Origin: Nephrocerus scutellatus
Lineage: Eukaryota > Arthropoda > Insecta > Diptera > Pipunculidae
DNA: 64,000 nt
Assembly: GCA_947095585.1 (NCBI GenBank)
Contig: OX352761.1
Location: 134,012,277 to 134,076,276 of the forward strand
Direction of reading: 5' to 3'
In this document: piece after piece, positions 54,718 through 64,000 of the stretch
Numbering within the stretch: position 1 is the first letter of the stretch
Layout: each line of letters opens with the position of its first letter
Notes under the pieces: model-generated
Database searches by the model: none
Told to the model about the DNA's origin: nothing
What the model saw: the letters and a program-made list of their open reading frames with translations, nothing else
Translations under genes and position numbers: made by a program

Positions 54718-56006
54718 AACCCTTCACCTTTCCCTCTTCTTCTTCACTCACCAATTTGCTGGACTGTTAATTTCGATAGAGATACAAGAACTTCCATCAG
54801 CATTGAATGATATTGTACGCTTGTACGGTTACTGGAATCTGAGTACGAAGATGTCAATTCATAACATTTCTCTAGTGTCTACAATGGTAAGAAATGGGGC
54901 CTCCACCCAAATATGACCCTACATGGCTGTTATACACCCAATCCTTCATATGGAGCGCTAGTCTGGTGGCCAGCTAATAACAAAAAAACTATGCTCTAAT
55001 GATAATAGAAAGATCAACAGTAACTACTATCACAGAAGCTTTACATTCATTCTATTGACTACAGCAAACACCCAAACTTAACTTAAAAGGACGGGGAACT
55101 AACAAGGCAATTTTTAGTAACACTATAAATGACGGTTCCACGATGAAGAATATATTCTAGGAAAACTGAATCTTTCAAAGTTACTAACTCTAACTAGACT
55201 CGACAGAGATTTTAGAAATAAGTGCCTGGAGACAAAGTACTGCACTAATCGGAATGATTGGAATATATGTGGAGAACTGCAATCTGCAGTCAAAACCTTT
55301 TATTCGACCGTCAATTACTCAAAACTTGTTAGACAATGCCAAGACGAACTGGTTCGGTAAGTCGTATCCTAGACATAACCGCTGTATGGGTGCCAGAGCA
55401 CAGTAACATAGATGGTAATAATAAACCGGACGAATTAGCGGTAGGCAAATGGACTAACTGCGCAATATCAAGGCAATATAGCCTGCCTGCAATAAAAGGA
55501 GACCCACCGAGGGAAGTATATTCGCAGAGTTATACCAATAAGTTCGGGTCTTTGGGCAGTGGGCAGCCACGCAGTTAAACTGCGAATTCCACATAACACT
55601 TTTTTCATGAGTTGTAACGAGGTATATGAGAAAGTCCATTTCCGGTAATAACAGGTTCCGCATAGTAAACAACTCAATATTGACGTTCTGAAAAGCTTTC
55701 GGGGTACGGTTCATCGAACTGTTCTCGTACTCGAATGCTACAGGTTCAACCTCTTCTTGCATAGGTCCCCCGAGGACTGTGGCATCAAAATTGCGCACTC
55801 ATGCACTAACCTAGGCAACCACTCTTCCTATCTACCTACAATCCTCCTTGTGAAAGTATGATCGGTTCGGTAGACATAAACATACCTATTGTCCCATGAC
55901 TGTTGATGAATAACTTTGCCATTACAAGGCTGGATAAGTTAATAAGTATAAAGATCCGTTTTATATCAAGTTAAGCTAAATTTGTGATACACTGTTCCGA
56001 GAAAAA
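54718..56006. repeat. 1289-bp tandem duplication, copy 1
   Basis: Head-to-tail with 56007-57297. The one difference noticed is 'actataaatgacgg' versus 'actataaataacgg'. The unit contains an RNase H relic of a retrotransposon. Confidence 0.92.
55190..55580 (+). pseudogene. LINE RNase H relic (within duplicated unit)
   Basis: The plus strand reads 'LDITAVWVPEHSNIDGNNKP' and 'DELAVGKWTN', the last motif of a retrotransposon RNase H (usual wording W-V-P-G-H-x-G-I-x-G-N-E-x-A-D). The catalytic-loop Gly is Glu in this copy. Preceding residues and 'KGDPPREVYSQSYT' fit the region after RNase H. An identical copy lies at 56479-56869. Confidence 0.6.
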
Positions 56007-57297
56007 AACCCTTCACCTTTCCCTCTTCTTCTTCACTCACCAATTTGCTGGACTGTTAATTTCGATAGAGATACAAGAACTTCCATCAGCATTGAATGAT
56101 ATTGTACGCTTGTACGGTTACTGGAATCTGAGTACGAAGATGTCAATTCATAACATTTCTCTAGTGTCTACAATGGTAAGAAATGGGGCCTCCACCCAAA
56201 TATGACCCTACATGGCTGTTATACACCCAATCCTTCATATGGAGCGCTAGTCTGGTGGCCAGCTAATAACAAAAAAACTATGCTCTAATGATAATAGAAA
56301 GATCAACAGTAACTACTATCACAGAAGCTTTACATTCATTCTATTGACTACAGCAAACACCCAAACTTAACTTAAAAGGACGGGGAACTAACAAGGCAAT
56401 TTTTAGTAACACTATAAATAACGGTTCCACGATGAAGAATATATTCTAGGAAAACTGAATCTTTCAAAGTTACTAACTCTAACTAGACTCGACAGAGATT
56501 TTAGAAATAAGTGCCTGGAGACAAAGTACTGCACTAATCGGAATGATTGGAATATATGTGGAGAACTGCAATCTGCAGTCAAAACCTTTTATTCGACCGT
56601 CAATTACTCAAAACTTGTTAGACAATGCCAAGACGAACTGGTTCGGTAAGTCGTATCCTAGACATAACCGCTGTATGGGTGCCAGAGCACAGTAACATAG
56701 ATGGTAATAATAAACCGGACGAATTAGCGGTAGGCAAATGGACTAACTGCGCAATATCAAGGCAATATAGCCTGCCTGCAATAAAAGGAGACCCACCGAG
56801 GGAAGTATATTCGCAGAGTTATACCAATAAGTTCGGGTCTTTGGGCAGTGGGCAGCCACGCAGTTAAACTGCGAATTCCACATAACACTTTTTTCATGAG
56901 TTGTAACGAGGTATATGAGAAAGTCCATTTCCGGTAATAACAGGTTCCGCATAGTAAACAACTCAATATTGACGTTCTGAAAAGCTTTCGGGGTACGGTT
57001 CATCGAACTGTTCTCGTACTCGAATGCTACAGGTTCAACCTCTTCTTGCATAGGTCCCCCGAGGACTGTGGCATCAAAATTGCGCACTCATGCACTAACC
57101 TAGGCAACCACTCTTCCTATCTACCTACAATCCTCCTTGTGAAAGTATGATCGGTTCGGTAGACATAAACATACCTATTGTCCCATGACTGTTGATGAAT
57201 AACTTTGCCATTACAAGGCTGGATAAGTTAATAAGTATAAAGATCCGTTTTATATCAAGTTAAGCTAAATTTGTGATACACTGTTCCGAGAAAAAAA
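56007..57297. repeat. 1289-bp tandem duplication, copy 2
   Basis: Second copy. The junction between copies lies in 'gaaaaaaaccc', and the far end runs out in the same A-run ('gaaaaaaattt'), so the breakpoint is in an A tract. Confidence 0.92.
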
Positions 57298-57299
57298 TT

Positions 57300-58510
57300 T
57301 CTAAATATATCGATATATTTTGTGGCCGCCAGAATTTTTTTAAACATAATATGCCTGCGAAGCTTTTTGTTCTATACGTCGTTAGACTACATCGGATTAT
57401 GTGATGTCGTAAATGCAATCATATGTATATTTTTTTTACTACTAAGAAATTTAAGATTCTAAACGCTAAACAAGACGAATTGGAATAAATTGGTTTTTTC
57501 AATGAAAATGTTTTATACTATATATACAATATATATACATATAAATTATACTATGACTAGTTTTTAATAAAATCTATTCGTCGCACAATCTGCCCGGACG
57601 CAGTTATCTAAGTTTAATTTACCTTTTGGACAGCTTCTTCTTCAGAAGAAGAAGAAATTCATTTAAATGCTCATATTTTCACTACTTGTCCCCACGTTCA
57701 GTTCATTAGAATAAAAGTAATAACCAAATTATACGCGGATTAGTTCTCAAAATAAAACGGGTTTGATTGTGTCCAATGAGTAATTAAAACTCAAATATCT
57801 TTTAACAATTAATAATTATTTCGTTGATAATAATTTTTAATCATTTTTAAATTATTCACTGTTTATTCACTTAGTAATTTTTGTAAAATAGCAATTTACA
57901 AACGGGATTAACAGGCATGAAACTCCAAACTGGTTGGAAGAATTCATTTAATCGGAATTAGCATCGGAACTTTTGAATCTTTAAATTTTATACGGCATTT
58001 ATTGGATTGTGTCATAATTTATCAAATGTGTATGTCAAAATAATAAACATATATCCATTGAAGAGTAGCAGAGGTTATTTGCGACTCGATCGTTAGGGAT
58101 GTCTACGATTTTTACGCACCGAACAATTTTTTGGCGCTTACGATTGAGAGTTTCCTGTGCATTATACTCGAACTCGAACGAATCTTCGCAAAATCGATAG
58201 CTTTTGCGCTTTTCGTATGATCTCGCTTATTAAATTTTAGTTAAGATAGTTGCTGTTGAGTTAGTGTCCTCAAATTGTCTTTCCTGACCTAGTCCGGTTA
58301 AAAGATTATCACGATCCGCTTTCAACTTTTGGCGAAGACTTGAAGTAGGCCACATAAGAGAACCGATTTAACTCTCACGCTAAGGGATACTCTTGGTATG
58401 GGCTAGACATTTCCCCATAAATTGTATGCTCTCCCAATTGATGCTAACTTGAACGTATTTTTTCTGCAAAATAATTGTTTATGAAGGTTATGTCCTCCTT
58501 ATTTGACGAA
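57300..58510. other. Intergenic, nothing recognised
   Basis: AT-rich. It has a short 'cttcttcttcagaagaagaag' perfect palindrome near 57625-57650 but no gene. Confidence 0.35.
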
Positions 58511-58519
58511 AATCTCTAT

Positions 58520-59720
58520 CCTCTGAGCGCAACTTTTAGCTTATGGAGCAGATCTGGTGGCCTGGGGCTACATCTGGTGACTAAGGAGGGAGGTCAAGCA
58601 GTTCAAACCGTAATTTGTCGTCCGAGTGCAACTTCTAGCTTATGGAGCAGATCTGGTGGCTTTGGGGCTAGATCTAATGACTAAGGAGGAAGGTCAAGCA
58701 GTTCAAACCGTAATTTGTGAATTTTCGCCATGATAACCGCGGAGGTGTGAGAAGGCTCATTGTGAAACAAAATTTTTTTTCTGCAAATGTGGCAGTTTTT
58801 CCGCAATTTCTGCGTTAAGGTTGTCAAGTAATGATGTGAATTATGGTCCTGTAACGGTTTTTTCTTTTTGAAGATCATCGATTAAGATAACTCAATGACT
58901 ATCCCAAAAAAGCCGTTTTCGTTTTTTTTTGGCGCCGATTTCGTTTCGTAATCCACTGTTCTGACTGTATTTTTGTTTCTGTGGTATAAGGGTGTACCAA
59001 GTTTCATCTACAGTAATAAATCGACGCCAAAATTATAATTTTTGTGGAGGCAATAGCCCCCATTTTTCCGGCTTATTACAAGCTAAAACTTAACGCTAAC
59101 ATCATTGAAAATTAAAACTAAGACTTAAGACTAAGACTTAAAGCTAACATATAATGCGCGCGAATGGCGGAGGAGAAGGAGAAAACGGTAAGATATAAGT
59201 TAACCTTTCGCAGCATACGGAAGATTGGTTTGTTAGAGCCGTAAATGGTGCGGTGTGTCGGTAGATAGAAGAGAGGCGGGCATCGTCGATTACGAGGGTC
59301 AGTGTTAAAGATAATTGAGTTGTATAGAGACACGCAACCGACGGAGCCTAAGAGGAGACGATGTATGAAAAGGGGTAATAGGGTAATAGATTGGCATTTG
59401 GAGATATTTAGATCTAAGCAGTTTTTGAGGACAACAGAGCGATGGAAATGTTGAATCGAGCACGTTTTTTGCTCTAACGTGGGCAGGCGCGGCACTTAAC
59501 GACCGGACAGGTTTCTCATGCCTAATTGTTTATCTAATATGCAACAAACACGATTTTTAGCATATTCATAGCCTGTGCTATCTCTCTTATTTAATTTAAC
59601 GGTCGTCTAGCAGCATTTGGTAAACTTGAGCCATGTTATCGTCATTGGTTGTAGTTTTAGGCCGTACAGAACGTTCTTCGTCTCCCAAGATGGTACAGCG
59701 TGGTTTTTTGTTTAGAGACC
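58520..59720 (-). pseudogene. mariner-family transposase, decayed and interrupted
   Basis: On the minus strand, in order: 'DERSVRPKTTTNDDNMAQVY' (N-terminal linker), 'LGMRNLSGR', 'VPRLPTLEQK', 'FWRRFITVDETWYTLIPQKQ' (first catalytic Asp in TVDETW, near 59030) and 'LFHNEPSHTSAVIMAKIHKL' followed by 'RFELLDLPP' (here the usual D-N-A-P-S is N-E-P-S, a lost catalytic Asp). Between about 59050 and 59400 unrelated sequence interrupts it. Near the C-terminal end a unit of about 98 bp is tandemly duplicated (58523-58620 and 58621-58718). Inactive. Confidence 0.8.
58523..58718. repeat. Two ~98-bp tandem units within mariner relic
   Basis: Both units carry 'agcttatggagcagatctgg', 'ctaaggagg' and 'aggtcaagcagttcaaaccg'. 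The copies differ at several positions, so this duplication is older than the kb-scale ones. Confidence 0.75.
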
Positions 59721-59724
59721 ACTT

Positions 59725-60650
59725 TAATATTTAAGTCTTATTTAACTTTGGTTGTTGATTAGGCCCTTTAATTTAATATAAGAAGCCAATGGCCGTATTA
59801 CATACTTATTTTATATTAGGTTATATTAATCGCATTTGATTGAAACAAAAAGCATTTATTGTTGTGTGTATTAGGTGTATACGTAGATTTACGGATATAA
59901 TTTGAGTTTATAGTTTTGTCACTATTACTTCACATATCTTATAGCATATTTTTCTATTTCGGACCGTGGAATCTTAAGAGCACATCTGTCTATATTTTAT
60001 ATTACTTTTGTATGATTGTATGATGATAATTATATCATCATAATCATATATAATAACATTCAAAAGAAGTAATCAAGCTGAAGTAAATAAGAAATACAAT
60101 AAATGCAAAGCACGCAGCAAACTGAAATAGACTTATCTATATGTGAATACTTTTGGTGTTATCAGTATCAGTTATACGAGTAGTTAAATTTTATATAAAT
60201 TTTAATTCTTCTGTTCATGCATTTATTTTTGTACACAAATCCAAATACTAACGCTTTGATTTAAACGCAAATTCATCCGATATTTAGTAAACAATAATAT
60301 TTTTCGCGCTAAATTATAAGACATCATTACGTACTGAGACCAACTTCATCTATCATATGCGCATTGGATTTTACGTGGGACTTCTGAATTTTCCACACGA
60401 TTTTGCAATTTTAATCATGTGAACGACATATAGTATATCCCTTTGGACACAGCGCGTAAGAATCTTTTCCGAAGAATGAAAATGCAAACCAAATCTATAC
60501 AATTGTACTTGGAATGCTAATATGAGTATATTCCTATAAAGTTCGAGTTTTGAAACTCGATGAGAGTGAAAAACAAAGAGAGTGTGTTCTGTTGTCTTTC
60601 TCTCTTTAAGTCAGAATGTGGCGCTTTTGAAAACTTTTCCAATCCTGATT
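59725..60650. other. Intergenic, nothing recognised
   Basis: AT-rich with a small palindrome 'atgatgataattatatcatcat' near 60020-60042. No gene seen. Confidence 0.35.
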
Positions 60651-60654
60651 TTTA

Positions 60655-61200
60655 TGTGTCCTTATAATGCTAGGCACATCGCTAAAGTAAAAAGGAGGGG
60701 AACAGAGAAGATGTCCATGAGCTTGCACTTAGAATTCTTGAGAATCATATCGATACAGAGTATGGCAACGCATTCCACATACGATTTCCTCTATGCAATT
60801 GGATAATGGCTGAGCAGCATACTTTTAATAAAAAAAACTGAGAGTGCTATAGTTGGCGAAAAATGAATTAGATTAGAACTGACCGACGAGGGATCATTAA
60901 TGAAGATGAGAAAACGTGTCAGTGATAAATGGGAGTCTTGGGAACGCGGCATGTTTTCCATTTGAAAGCGTTCAAAACAACTTGAATCGGGCGATTTGAA
61001 AGATATTTACGAATCCAACGAAACAGTTTTTTATCGATGTGAAACTCTGTCCTGTATATATCGAGTGCAATAACTTAGCTTAAACCGAATTGATGAATAG
61101 ACTCGTTCCACTGTTCGGTGGATATGTCATCAAATCAGCCACGAAAACCGGATTGCCAATCACTAAGGATGCAGATCTCGATGGTATGGATTTCAGCTTG
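60655..61200 (-). mobile_element. CR1/jockey-type LINE (family A) fragment
   Basis: The minus strand matches the 3' block near 45780-45920 ('acagagaagatgtccatgag', 'attccacatacga') and RT segments of 17680-17990 ('atgaagatgagaaaacgtgt', 'ggcgatttgaaagatattta' as counterparts). The two parts are joined by deletion, as in the 1955-2560 copy. Confidence 0.6.
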
Positions 61201-61209
61201 TATGACACT

Positions 61210-63430
61210 AGGACACATTTCCAATGGTACAGAAACACTCTTTATGTTGAGGTTTTTATGTAGAATCTACATTCGATACAAAAGTTTTCTCTGTTCATTC
61301 CATTCCACAGAGCAAATGTTTTTCATTTAATTAAGTAGCTCAGGGTGGCCTATTAGATCTCCTGATTTGTACATATTTTCCAGCTGTCTTCTCATGAAAA
61401 TTTGTAGTGGTTTGATAACAGTTTATAACGCAATTGAATTTGTTTATGATTATAACAAAAAAAACTGTTGACTGATAGCTGATCCTTATGACTTTTAGCA
61501 CAACAAAAGACCTAATCGAAGAGGTACAAACAATTAAAAAAAAACACATTTTAATACTGTATACGACGGCAATTCCAATGGTACCTATTTTATCATCATT
61601 TTAATCAGAATATCGCATACGAAGAAGCATTTTATTACGTACTCATACATATATTATAGGAACATAACTTGTATTAATTATTTTGTTTGCGGTTTTGCTT
61701 AATGCGATGCACCCTGCACAACAGAAGAATGTTATTGTTATTATTTCGTTCCGGCTGACAATTTTACCTCGACTGATCATACAATTCTCCGGATGTATAC
61801 TAACGCTACATTTCACTAAAATAAAATAAAAACATATTGTAATTAGTTTGACATTGAAACTTTATTTGCAATTGTTGCGAATATTGCGGTTATATTCCCA
61901 TTTCCATAACATTCAGCAATCAGCATCTGGAAGACAGGTTCCCAATGTACAAGTATGTAATGTACTGTAAACTGTTTGCACCCCACGCACACAAAAACTA
62001 ATTTGTACATTTTTGCATTTGCCAATTAGAATTATCAGTGAGTTTATAAGTCTCTGAAGCGCGCCGAAACTGGATATCATCATTTAGCTTAATGAAAGTA
62101 TTATATCGTACACATGTGTCGATATACATGTACTTATTATTAAATTAGTTGAAATGTATCCTGTACTGCTCAAAGAATTCTGAGTATTTTTTAAGATACA
62201 GATATATGCAATTCAATAAAGCCCTTAATTATACTCTATACCCGTGGAGTAATCGTACTACGACGAGTATGTGTGCCGGAATGATAACGAACGTCGTCCC
62301 AAGTAATGTTGTTCGTTCAAACAGCTCAAAATTCCATCACGTATCTCTACGGTAGTTAGAGAACATTAAGAGAGAACGTAATATTACTACTATCGCAGTA
62401 GGAAACGCAAGTGCAATGCACAATTTTCCCAAAGTTTTTTATTTCTCGGTTAAGAAACTTTAGATGCAATTCATGAACTTATTTATATAGATATTAGATT
62501 ACATGTTAATTTATTATGCGATTGTATGAAAATGGGTTTGAAAAACTGAGAACTTAGAGAGATGCTATCTAACAACTAATACAAGTAAATAGCTAATACG
62601 TGCCTAGAAAACCATTCTATGTAGGTATGAACTTTTGAAATCAGCATAAATTTAATTTTTATTGACTTCAATGAGAAATGTATTCTGACATTAATTGACT
62701 TTACCCGCGCCAACCGCCGCCGGCTGATGACAATATCGAAATTCTAACCAATGATGTAAGGACTCTTCTTTTTGGTTTTAATAAACTGGGTCACAGAGTT
62801 GCAGAATGTAGAGATGTAAATCTTTCTACGGTCACAAGGTATATCTATATATTCAAATTCCAAATTCTTTTATTTTACTTACATGCATTACGTGGCATAA
62901 TTCAACATCATCTCGTATGTAGCCTTTGACCTGTCTATCATACGCTATACGCACTTGAGAAACGCTTTTCTTCTGTTCGTGTAATCCTTCGTTTGGCAGC
63001 GTTTCAAATAATATACAATGCAGAAAAGTCGCCTTGCAAAATTTTGCTATACTATACTATGTGTGAAGGCATGTGTACTGGTATTTATTTCGTTCGAAAG
63101 CATAAAGTCCTGCTGACCGAATACAATAAAAACCTTACACGGCAATAAAAAAAAATGTTTATATATTACAACACGTTATGCACAGTCGCGCTACCCTTGT
63201 ACGGTGGATGTACTTGTACTTTGACATTCTTCTTTTTCATTTAAGACGCTAACGAATGCAACCCCACATGCTAGCAAGTTCCCATTGCAATCCAGTTTGT
63301 ATTAACTCGTTGCACAAAATTCTTCAAGACCTTCAATTCAATTTATTAATTTTTTTATACTCGCATTTAACGTATTTTGATATGAAGCATCATCACTACG
63401 GAACAGAAATACTATACAATCATATTATCA
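61210..63430. other. Intergenic, nothing recognised
   Basis: No domain, repeat or RNA gene recognised. ORFs here are short and lack splice logic. Confidence 0.35.
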
Positions 63431-63990
63431 TCTTGTGTTTGTTGTTTTGATTGATTGCCACACTATCCCACAAACGGAATCTTTTCGCACCACTGTGTAT
63501 ACACAAAAACAATAAAAATTAAACAAACGCACGAACGATACGAAGTATTCGAAATGCGTATACGCTCTGGCATCCCGAAAAAACGGGTCAGCTCGTGACT
63601 TAATTTTCGAGTAGGAAATGTCCTTTTGAGATAAGGAACACACAGTAAACGCGTCCCTACCAGCAGAAGGCGGGGGCGACCGACCAAAAACGATGTCAGC
63701 AAAGATAAAGTCAGAGCGAATAATATTTTGGATTCTCTTGTCTGCTAACGCAGCTACGGAGCGTTTGTCTTTTGAATGTGATGTGATATCTAAATCTGAC
63801 TGAACGGGACAGCAAAAATCACATTCACTAAAGTTTTCTGTGCTTAGCACAAAAAAAGCTTTTAACCGATTCCGATTCGACGCAGGTTGCTATCACCAAC
63901 TTCAGCGACGACATGCGACATAAGGTAGTGGTGCTGGTTTTGCTTTCACCGCTCTCTATAGTTCTTAATTTCGTTTTTTTTTTCTATCAT
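63430..63990. other. Less AT-rich block at right edge, possible distal 5' exon or promoter
   Basis: Composition is clearly less AT-rich than the flanks ('gcagaaggcgggggcgaccg', 'ttcagcgacgacatgcgaca'), with a 140-codon minus-strand ORF lacking recognisable domains. It could be a distal promoter or 5' UTR exon of a minus-strand gene such as Octbeta2R, or the start of the next gene. Not provable here. Confidence 0.2.
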
Positions 63991-64000
63991 TTCACATCTC

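Noticed and set aside
55454..55798. 114-codon minus-strand ORF repeated at 56743-57087
   Set aside because: It is duplicated only because the whole 1289-bp unit is duplicated, it has no recognisable domain, and the RNase H relic is on the other strand.

Overview
The window looks like chromosomal DNA of a schizophoran fly, most likely a tephritid fruit fly or a close relative. It is AT-rich, has spliced genes with long introns, and is heavily loaded with transposon debris. Three protein-coding genes can be reconstructed exon by exon. All three belong to aminergic or neuropeptide signalling: an octopamine beta-receptor with a giant third cytoplasmic loop (Octbeta3R-like, minus strand, 20186 down to 5025), the pyrokinin neuropeptide precursor hugin (plus strand, 24125-24763), and a second octopamine beta-receptor (Octbeta2R-like, minus strand, 47292 down to 36455). 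From memory, the Drosophila melanogaster orthologues lie together around cytological region 87B-C, so this looks like conserved microsynteny.

Layout. 1-5 kb: MITEs, a Helitron-like piece and a LINE 3' end. 5.0-20.2 kb: Octbeta3R. Its 8.3-kb intron carries another MITE, LINE fragments with a near-perfect 697-bp-period duplication, and a possible cysteine-rich small ORF. 20.2-24.0 kb: region between the divergently transcribed Octbeta3R and hugin, invaded by LINEs. 24.0-24.9 kb: hugin with TATA box, signal peptide, two amidated PRL peptides and a poly(A) signal. 25-36 kb: SINE, LINE and mariner relics, a 481-bp tandem duplication, and AT-rich sequence. 36.4-47.3 kb: Octbeta2R, with introns holding a SINE, a dispersed repeat with CTGG arrays, and an inverted-repeat structure containing RNase H and LINE insertions. 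47.3-64 kb: no confident gene; paired palindromic MITEs, jockey-like and RTE/L1-like RT fragments, a 1289-bp tandem duplication, a mariner copy broken by other sequence, and a more mixed-composition block at the right edge.

How the genes relate. The two receptors are tandem paralogues. They share three phase-2 introns at homologous positions and all the aminergic GPCR hallmarks, but differ greatly in the third intracellular loop. Hugin is unrelated in sequence; it makes ligands for other receptors and sits head-to-head with Octbeta3R and tail-to-tail with Octbeta2R. Both receptor reading frames close exactly across all inferred splice junctions (1123 or 1158 codons for Octbeta3R, 441 for Octbeta2R), as does hugin (168 codons).

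I saw no CRISPR array, operon, functional tRNA or rRNA gene, and no clearly novel biological system. The most useful leads are a phase-matched extra exon of Octbeta3R not evident from ORF length, two unassigned exon-like segments, a tRNA-derived SINE family, several MITE families, and three almost identical tandem duplications that may be recent or assembly artefacts. All assignments come from reading the sequence; no database search was run.
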